This document shows, in pieces, positions 6,157 to 11,069 of a stretch of 11,069 nt of DNA. Location: the NCBI GenBank assembly GCA_005883905.1, contig VAYD01000192.1:2621-13689 (forward strand), in the 5' to 3' direction. Every line of letters starts with the position of its first letter. Within the stretch, counting starts at the first letter, position 1. A model generated the notes under the pieces. The model did not search any database and was not told where the DNA came from. It saw only the letters and a list, made by a program, of their open reading frames with translations. The position numbers were made by a program, and so were the translations under genes. This stretch comes from Actinomycetota bacterium (GTDB lineage: Bacteria; Actinomycetota; Thermoleophilia; Solirubrobacterales; Solirubrobacteraceae).

Positions 6157-7859
6157 GCCTTGGCCTTGCTCTTGACGACCCGGAACGCACCGCGCATGAA
6201 CGGGTGGATCCGGCAGAAGTACGAGTAGGTGCCTGGCTTGAGGTTCTTCGGCGTCTTGTAGACCTGCGTGCCGACGCAGCCGTTGGCGATCACGCCCACG
6301 AGGCCCGGCACACCCTTGCACTTGGACTTGTCGGCGGGCTGATCGATGACCGCCGTGATCGGCTCCGTCTGGTCGCCGCCGCCGTACAGCAGCGTGCTGA
6401 TCGTCGGGCCGTAGCCGAGCTCACCGGAGTCGAAGCCGGCGCCGTTGGCCAGCGGGTAGCCGATGCCGCCCGTCAGGTTGCAGGGCGCGCGGCACGCGGT
6501 GATCGTGTGGAAGCGCTCGGTCAGCGGCGCGTCCTCGTTGACGAACGTCAGCGAGTGTCCCTGGCGGACGGCCGGCGGCAGCCCCGCCTTGCCCGGGTAG
6601 GACAGGTCGCCCTGGCTGTAGATGAAGTTGCGGATCACGATCCGGTCCTTGAACGGGCCGGTCCGGAGTCGGATGGGGTTGCGCAGGCCCGGATTGGGCT
6701 TGCGGACGCCATTGTCGATGTTCTCCTTCAGCCGCCCGTGCGTGAGGTAGTCGGACTGGTCGAGGGTCCCTGTCGAGGGGTCGAACGGGTCGACGCCACC
6801 GGGCACCGGGTTCTTCGTGATGCCGACAACCATGATCCCCATCACCTCGTACCACGACGCGCGCGAGGTGTCGTACGTGGCGTTCACGCTCAGGACGTCG
6901 CCCTTCTTGACATTGACTTTCCAGTCCGGGGCCGTCGCCGACATCGCCACGTCCCACGACACGCTGCCCGCGGGTTCGAAGTAGTCCGCGCGCGACCGGA
7001 AGATCCGTTTGGTCACGCCATCACGGCTGAGCGTCAGGTCGGTGAACAGGCCGCCGGGATGCAGGTGCCCCGCGGTGCTGACGAGCGTCCCGTCATGGTC
7101 GACGACCCACTTGTTGCGCACGATCCCGTCGGCCTTGTAGGCGTTGGGCGCCTGGTCGGGGTACGTGAACTCGCTCGTGCCCGCGCGCGTCTTCGTGCCC
7201 TTGCCCTTGATCGCGTTGAACACCGGGTAGGGCTTGACGCCCTGCACGTCCATCCATTGCGTGTCGATCGGCGTGATGTTCGCCGCCTCGGGCGCGGTGT
7301 CCGGGATGAAGTAGAGCGTGTAGGTGAGGTACACGTTCTGTGGCTGCGCGGTGAGGTCGTGGATCATGTGGTTGAGGACCCACGTCTGCTTGGTCGTGTA
7401 GCGCCAGCCGAAGCCCGGAGGGGCGTTGAAGTACGTCTTCTCCTCGCCGGCCGCGAACGTCGGCTTGAGATGTGTCAGGTCGTCGCCGACGAGCCAGACC
7501 GCGTGGTGCAGGTGCACGATCTTCACCGACGGGCTCTTGCCGTTCTGCGCGTAGACGAGACCCGGGCGGAAGCCGACGATGTAGCCGTCGACGCCGGGGC
7601 GCTCCTTCTGCAGGTCGACGTTGATGAGGTTCTGCCCCGGCTGGATCCGCATCGGGCCGAACTTGTAGTTGAGGACCTCGGCGCCCGGAGGCGGCCCGGG
7701 GTCACGGACCGGGATGTTCACCTTCGCCGCCCGGAAGGCCGACGCGTTGGCGTCGGCGCGCGCCTGACGGGCGAGGTCGGCGTTGGCGCTGGACGCGAAC
7801 AGCGCGCAGAGCGCGAGCACCGTCAGGGCGATCTTCAGCAGGGGGCGGGATGGGGACAT
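6153..7859 (-). CDS. Secreted copper protein: PHM-like monooxygenase domain plus C-terminal cupredoxin
   Basis: A 568-residue exported protein. Residues 1-27 are a signal peptide (M-S-P-S-R-P then L-L-K-I-A-L-T-V-L-A-L, ending S-S-A-N-A). Residues about 60-350 resemble the catalytic core of copper type II ascorbate-dependent monooxygenases (PHM family). H116-L-H118-H119 and N-H164-M-I-H167 fit the first copper site; G-H265-L-H267 and Y-E-V-M340 fit the second, His-His-Met, site. Residues about 400-565 form a cupredoxin with H451 and C549-R-I-H552-P-F-M555, the Cys-x2-His-x2-Met spacing of amicyanin. Cys456/460 and Cys514/528 may form disulfides. PHM enzymes need external electrons, so the fused cupredoxin could supply them. 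The cupredoxin is certain; the PHM assignment rests on ligand order and matching flanks. The substrate is unknown. The gene converges on the hydrolase with overlapping stops. Confidence 0.8.
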   Translation of the reverse strand: MSPSRPLLKIALTVLALCALFASSANADLARQARADANASAFRAAKVNIPVRDPGPPPGAEVLNYKFGPMRIQPGQNLINVDLQKERPGVDGYIVGFRPGLVYAQNGKSPSVKIVHLHHAVWLVGDDLTHLKPTFAAGEEKTYFNAPPGFGWRYTTKQTWVLNHMIHDLTAQPQNVYLTYTLYFIPDTAPEAANITPIDTQWMDVQGVKPYPVFNAIKGKGTKTRAGTSEFTYPDQAPNAYKADGIVRNKWVVDHDGTLVSTAGHLHPGGLFTDLTLSRDGVTKRIFRSRADYFEPAGSVSWDVAMSATAPDWKVNVKKGDVLSVNATYDTSRASWYEVMGIMVVGITKNPVPGGVDPFDPSTGTLDQSDYLTHGRLKENIDNGVRKPNPGLRNPIRLRTGPFKDRIVIRNFIYSQGDLSYPGKAGLPPAVRQGHSLTFVNEDAPLTERFHTITACRAPCNLTGGIGYPLANGAGFDSGELGYGPTISTLLYGGGDQTEPITAVIDQPADKSKCKGVPGLVGVIANGCVGTQVYKTPKNLKPGTYSYFCRIHPFMRGAFRVVKSKAKA

Positions 7860-7983
7860 GGACTCGGCTATCGGTCGGGGGAAACGCGCACGCGGGCAGG
7901 CCGAGGTGGGACTCTCCTCCTGACCCGCGCGCGGACGATAGCGGAGCGAGCGCTTCGTTTCGAGGGTTAGCGAACAGGAAAGT
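7860..7983. other. Intergenic leader region of the copper protein gene
   Basis: This 124-bp gap holds a possible promoter (7935-7963), a leader of about 70 nt, and an orphan purine-rich AGGAGGAG on the minus strand (7921-7914) with no start codon nearby. The region just before ATG 7859 has no good ribosome binding site. No terminator for the upstream glycosyltransferase is visible. Confidence 0.5.
7935..7963 (-). promoter_or_regulatory. Candidate sigma-70-type promoter of the copper protein
   Basis: On the minus strand TCGAAA (7963-7958) and TATCGT (7940-7935) are separated by 17 nt. The -10 fits TANNNT and the -35 matches four of six TTGACA positions. Transcription would start about 70 nt before ATG 7859, giving a real leader, unlike the leaderless-type genes nearby. 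Confidence 0.35.
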
Positions 7984-8835
7984 TCATTGAACCCTGCTAT
8001 TGCCGGCCAAACGGCCGACGTGCTCGGTGCCGATCACGAGCAGCTCGATCGCCTTGAAGGCGCCGCGCTCGGGCTTGCCGCGCAGCGGCCAGGCGACGGT
8101 CCCCGCGAGCGCGCGCGCCGCGCGGCGGCCGCTGCCGGCGTTGGCGTGAAAGCCCGGATGGCGCGCCTCCAGCCAGCGCGTCCCCGCGGCGGTCCGCGCC
8201 GCCTGGCGCAAGAGCGCGCGCACGGTAGCGCGGTGCTCGTGGCCGACGATCGCCCCCGGCCGGTAGTCGAGCGTCCAGCCCGCGTCCTGCAGCCGCCAGC
8301 AGAGGTCGGCGTCGCCGCCGGAGCGGATGCCCTCGGCGAAGCCGCCGATCGCGACGAACGCCGCGCGGCGCACGAGCAGGTTCGCGGTGACCGCCATCGG
8401 CTTGTACGGGTGCTCCAGGAACAGCTCGCTGGACAGCAGCCGGCGGTCGGCGGCGTAGCGCTGCGCGAGCGTCGGCTGCCCGTCGTCGGCCGGCTCGATC
8501 TCCCCCGCGACCGCGGCGGCCCGCTCGCCCGGGTGCGGCTCGAAGTAGGCGTCGAGGAGCCCGGGCCGCGGCCGGCAGTCGGCGTCCGTGAACAGCAGCC
8601 AGTCGCCGGCCGCGCGCGCGGCCGCCTCGTTGCGCGCGCTGTAGGGCTGGCGCGCCTCGGCCGTGCGAAACGCCTGGGGAAAGCGGGCGGCGAGGACGCC
8701 GTCGGGCGTGTTGTCGGCGACCAGCAGCTCGTCGCCCTCGCGCAGCTCGAGTCCGGCCAGCGCGTCCATCGTCTGCGAAGCGGCGCGTTCGTCGCCGTAG
8801 AACGGCACGATGACGGAGACGGGGGGCCGGTGCAC
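7984..8835 (-). CDS. Family-2 glycosyltransferase
   Basis: A 283-residue GT2-type enzyme. The fold begins at P-V-S-V-I-V-P-F-Y-G, shows V-A-D41-N-T in place of the usual DD/DG pair, the metal-binding T-D84-A-D86-C-R-P, and S-G-G-D175-A-D-L-C-W-R in the catalytic-base region, where the usual Glu-Asp is Gly-Asp. GTG 8835 is chosen because the conserved fold starts five residues later, a -10 box lies 8 nt upstream, and any longer form would be antisense to the divergent sulfotransferase. The same T-D-A-D-C-R-P-R-P string occurs in the GT2 at 4024, hinting at common descent. The copper protein lies downstream on the same strand. Donor and acceptor are unknown. Confidence 0.9.
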   Translation of the reverse strand: MHRPPVSVIVPFYGDERAASQTMDALAGLELREGDELLVADNTPDGVLAARFPQAFRTAEARQPYSARNEAAARAAGDWLLFTDADCRPRPGLLDAYFEPHPGERAAAVAGEIEPADDGQPTLAQRYAADRRLLSSELFLEHPYKPMAVTANLLVRRAAFVAIGGFAEGIRSGGDADLCWRLQDAGWTLDYRPGAIVGHEHRATVRALLRQAARTAAGTRWLEARHPGFHANAGSGRRAARALAGTVAWPLRGKPERGAFKAIELLVIGTEHVGRLAGNSRVQ

Positions 8836-8842
8836 GGGACCG

Positions 8843-8848
8843 GACACT
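8843..8848 (+). promoter_or_regulatory. Candidate leaderless -10 box (GACACT) for the sulfotransferase at 8857
   Basis: GACACT lies 8 nt before ATG 8857. It differs from TANNNT only in the first base and shares five of its six positions with the -10 box of the divergent gene. No ribosome binding site is present. Confidence 0.3.
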
Positions 8849-8849
8849 A
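8844..8849 (-). promoter_or_regulatory. Candidate leaderless -10 box (TAGTGT) for the GT2 at 8835
   Basis: TAGTGT on the minus strand ends 8 nt before GTG 8835 with no ribosome binding site between. The ten bases CTAGTGTCCG are identical to those upstream of the sulfotransferase at 1936. Confidence 0.45.
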
Positions 8850-8856
8850 GACACGC

Positions 8857-9696
8857 ATGCTTCCGAACCTGCTGATCATCGGGGCCCAGAAGTGCGGGAC
8901 CACGAGCCTGCACGCGTACCTCGACCTGCACCCCGACGTGCACATGGCCGCCGAGAAGGAGCTCGACTTCTTCATCGCGGAAGGCGCGTGGCGCAACGGG
9001 CCGGACTGGTACGCGGCGCGCTTCCGCGACGCCGCGCCGGTGCGCGGCGAGGCCTCCCCGAACTACACGGCTTGGCCGGTCTGGGACGGCATCCCCGAGC
9101 GCGCGGCCTCGGTCGTGCCCGGCGCGCGGCTCGTCTACCTCGTGCGCGACCCGGTGGAACGGATCGAGTCGCACTACCTGCAGCGGCGCCTCCAGGACGG
9201 CGAGCGCGGCGACATCGACGCGGTGATCGGCGACATCGACGACCCGCAGAACCTGTTCGTGGCGCGCAGCCGCTACGCGACGCAGCTCGAGCGCTGGCTC
9301 GAGCACTTCGCGCAGCAGCAGGTCCTCGTCGTGTCGGCCGAGGAGCTGCGCGACAACCGGGAGGCGACGGTGGCGGCGGTGCTCGCGCACGTCGGCCTGC
9401 ACGATCCGATCGAGCCGGAGCTGCTCGCGGCCGAGCACCACCGCTCCGGCGACAAGGCCGAGCTGGCGTTCGCGGCGGCGCGACTGCGGGCGTCGCCCGT
9501 CGGGCGCGCCCTCGAGGCGATTCCTCCCCGCGTGCGCGCGCCGGTGACCCGTAGAGTGCGCGCCGCCCTGAGCCAGCCCGTCGATCGCCAGGAGCTGCCA
9601 CCGCTGCTGCGTGAGCGCCTGTGCGAGCTGCTCGCGCCCGAGGCCGACCGACTGCGCGCGCTGACCGGGCGGCGGTTCGAGGAGTGGTCGCTGTGA
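8857..9696 (+). CDS. Sulfotransferase, heparan-sulfate-sulfotransferase-like
   Basis: A 279-residue PAPS-dependent sulfotransferase. The PAPS-binding loop is G9-A-Q-K12-C-G-T-T-S-L at the N-terminus. K34-E35-L-D-F-F follows, the Lys-Glu pair typical of the NDST/HS3ST-like branch, where Glu acts as base. The 3'-phosphate motif is R98-D-P-V-E-R-I-E-S105-H-Y, and S-R-Y140-A-T-Q-L-E-R-W is the usual conserved Tyr/Trp stretch. It is more like sugar-acting sulfotransferases than the enzyme at 713-1936, whose loop is G-S-R-R-S-G-T, so the window holds two distinct branches. ATG 8857 is the first possible start and the fold begins two residues later. The stop overlaps the next gene as GTGA. It is predicted to be cytosolic and to sulfate a sugar or glycan precursor. 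Confidence 0.92.
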   Translation: MLPNLLIIGAQKCGTTSLHAYLDLHPDVHMAAEKELDFFIAEGAWRNGPDWYAARFRDAAPVRGEASPNYTAWPVWDGIPERAASVVPGARLVYLVRDPVERIESHYLQRRLQDGERGDIDAVIGDIDDPQNLFVARSRYATQLERWLEHFAQQQVLVVSAEELRDNREATVAAVLAHVGLHDPIEPELLAAEHHRSGDKAELAFAAARLRASPVGRALEAIPPRVRAPVTRRVRAALSQPVDRQELPPLLRERLCELLAPEADRLRALTGRRFEEWSL

Positions 9697-10983
9697 AGGT
9701 CGTCGTGCTATGCCTCGACGCGGTCGGGCCGCGGATGGCCGGTATCGCGATCCGCTCGGTCGCGATCGCGCGCGAACTCGCCCCCCACGCCGATGTGGTG
9801 CTCGCGGCTGCCCGCCGCAGCGGCGATCTCGACCTGGGCATCCCGATCGTCGCCTACGACCGGCACCACGGCCGCAGCGTGCGGGCGCACCTCGCGAGCG
9901 CGGACGCCGTCGTCTGCCAGCCGCAGTGGCCGCTCGTCATGCACGAGCTGCGCCGCTGCGACGCGCGCCTGGTGTTCGACCTCAGCTGCCCGGAGATCAT
10001 CGAGACGCTGACGTTTCGCGCCGGCGGGCAGCCGGCACGGCGCCGGCTGATCACCGCGATGACCGCCGACCGGCTGGTGCAGGCGCTGCGCATCGGCCAC
10101 CACTTCGTCGCCTCCACGTCGCGGCAGCTCGACCTGTGGCTTGGCGTGGCCGCCGGCGAGCGGCTGCTGACGCCTGAGGCCTACGACCGCGACCCGACGC
10201 TGCGTTCGCGCTTCGCGCTCGCCCCCCACGGCGTGCCGGTGCGCCCGCCGCGGCGCTCGGGCGGGCCCGGGCTGCACGGCACGCTCGGGCTACCCGCTTC
10301 GGCGCCGGTGGTCCTGTGGTCGAGCGCGATCTGGTCGTGGCTGGACGCCGAGACGCCGATCCGCGCGATGGCAATCCTGCGGGAGCGCACGCCGCAGGCG
10401 CGGCTCGTGTTCCTCGGCGCCGACCCCGACCGGGCCGCCGGGGCGTCGGCGCACGCGCAGGCCAAGGACCTGGCCGCCCAGCTCGGGCTGCTCGGCGACA
10501 CGGTGCTGTTCCACGAGCAGTGGCTGACGTTCGAGGAGCGCACCGACTGGCTGCTGGACGCCGCGTGCGCCGTGTCCAGCCACGAGCGCCACCTCGAGAC
10601 GCATTTCGCGTTCCGGACGCGCTACCTGGGTCGTCACGGAGGGCGACGTGCTCGCCGACCGGATCGCCGCCGAGGACCTCGGCGCGACCGTTCCCGAGCG
10701 CGATCCGCAGGCGCTCGCCGGCGCGCTGCAGCGCGTCCTGACCCGCGGTCGCAGCGTGTACGCCGAGCGACTCGCGGCGGCGGCGCAGGACTACGAGTGG
10801 CCTCGCGCGCTGCGCCGCCTCGTGGCGTTCGCGACGGCGACCGGCGAGCGCCCCGTGCCGCTCGGCGACGACGCGCCGCGCCGCCCCGGCCACGCCGCCC
10901 GCGACCACGGCTACCGCGCCGTCAAGGGCGCGCTCAACGCCGCCGGCGTGCGCGACTGGCCGCGCGGGTTGACCGGCGCCTGA
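9693..10983 (+). pseudogene. Family-4 type glycosyltransferase, frameshifted near 10627
   Basis: GTG 9693 overlaps the sulfotransferase stop (GTGA). The frame gives about 312 residues of a GT-B glycosyltransferase: M-K-V-V-V-L-C-L-D-A with G-P-R-M-A-G-I-A-I-R-S, then S-R-Q-L-D-L-W149-L-G, G180-V-P, W209-S-S-A-I-W-S-W, L-V-F-L-G, and finally H300-L-E-T-H-F-A-F-R-T-R310. After L312 this frame turns Arg-rich and stays open to the window end, while the family pattern resumes in the +1 frame from 10630 (V-V-T-E-G-D-V-L-A-D-R-I) to TGA 10981-10983. Relatives, as I recall them, carry about eight residues (D-x-L-W-A-G-L-P) between the two pieces, so a loss of about 23 nt explains both the gap and the shift. 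It may be a true pseudogene or an assembly error; the rest looks intact. Confidence 0.75.
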
Positions 10984-10998
10984 GCCGGACCGGTTCGG

Positions 10999-11004
10999 GA
11001 CAAT
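10999..11004 (+). promoter_or_regulatory. Candidate leaderless -10 box (GACAAT) for the gene at 11012
   Basis: GACAAT lies 7 nt before GTG 11012 with no ribosome binding site between. It differs from TANNNT only in the first base. Confidence 0.3.
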
Positions 11005-11011
11005 CGGGCCC

Positions 11012-11069
11012 GTGGTGGGGGAACGCACGAACGCGGCGTTGGGATGGGCCGCCGCCGCCGTCCTCGTGG
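11012..11069 (+). CDS. Start of a probable membrane protein (partial)
   Basis: Only 19 codons are present before the window ends. The peptide reads M-V-G-E-R-T-N-A-A-L-G-W and then A-A-A-A-V-L-V, a short polar N-terminus leading into a hydrophobic stretch, as in multi-pass proteins such as O-antigen ligases or flippases. Two GTG codons, 11012 and 11015, could start it; 11012 has the 7-nt spacing from the -10-like box. The family cannot be named from this much. Confidence 0.5.
   Translation, partial: MVGERTNAALGWAAAAVLV

Noticed and set aside
6156..6167. Small inverted repeat AGGCC-TT-GGCCT at the convergent junction
   Set aside because: The stem is short with a 2-nt loop and it encodes the C-terminus of the copper protein; it is likely chance.
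6039..7970. A 643-codon plus-strand ORF across the copper protein gene
   Set aside because: It is antisense to a gene with a signal peptide and clear copper ligands, is Arg/Val/Asp-rich with no recognisable motif, and is the usual mirror frame of GC-rich coding DNA.
7984..9441. A 485-residue version of the minus-strand GT2
   Set aside because: The N-terminal 200 residues would be antisense to the sulfotransferase at 8857-9696, and the GT-A fold starts at GTG 8835 beside a -10 box.
9552..9557. A TAGAGT box inside the second sulfotransferase
   Set aside because: It matches the promoter-like boxes but lies inside coding sequence with no gene start 7-8 nt downstream.
10973..10988. Hairpin CCGGC/GCCGG around the stop codon of the GT4 gene
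   Set aside because: The stem is only 5 bp in very GC-rich DNA and is not followed by T residues, so it is not supported as a terminator.

Overview
The window is very GC-rich, and nearly all coding genes begin with GTG or ATG. Several starts sit 7-8 nt downstream of a TANNNT-like -10 box with no Shine-Dalgarno sequence, and neighbouring genes often overlap as GTGA. Together this points to a high-GC actinomycete. The mix of family-2 glycosyltransferases, sulfotransferases and a cupredoxin would suit Thermoleophilia/Solirubrobacterales, but there is no rRNA or marker gene here, so that placement is inference.

Layout, left to right. A minus-strand pair holds a sulfotransferase with a C-terminal NTF2-like domain (713-1936), translationally coupled to a sulfatase-like alkaline-phosphatase-superfamily protein that runs off the left edge (716-1). 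A family-2 glycosyltransferase follows on the minus strand (1998-2912). A short divergent promoter region leads into a plus-strand pair of coupled family-2 glycosyltransferases (3044-4027 and 4024-4902), possibly preceded by a 26-residue leader ORF. A 31-bp palindrome forms the 3' end of the second one. A secreted clan GH-A glycoside hydrolase (4921-6156) has its own promoter and ends tail-to-tail, with overlapping stop codons, against a minus-strand secreted two-domain copper protein (6153-7859). Upstream of that gene is another minus-strand family-2 glycosyltransferase (7984-8835). It is divergent from a plus-strand run: a sulfotransferase (8857-9696), a family-4 type glycosyltransferase that appears frameshifted (9693-10983), and the first 19 codons of a probable membrane protein (11012 onward).

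Taken together this reads as part of a surface or exopolysaccharide locus. Four GT2 enzymes and one GT4-like enzyme would build the glycan. Two PAPS-dependent sulfotransferases would sulfate it, the alkaline-phosphatase-superfamily protein would remove or transfer a sulfate or phosphate group, and the exported hydrolase would trim it. The role is inferred from gene content; no polymerase, flippase or exporter lies wholly inside the window.

The most unusual item is the copper protein. Its N-terminal half carries the full set of ligands expected for a peptidylglycine alpha-hydroxylating-monooxygenase-like (PHM) domain, and its C-terminus is an amicyanin-like cupredoxin. That suggests a secreted monooxygenase fused to its own electron carrier. 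Also notable are the frameshift in the GT4 gene, which deletes a segment conserved in the family, a Thr in place of the sulfatase nucleophile in the first gene, overlapping divergent -10 boxes at 8843-8849, and a recurring leaderless-type promoter.
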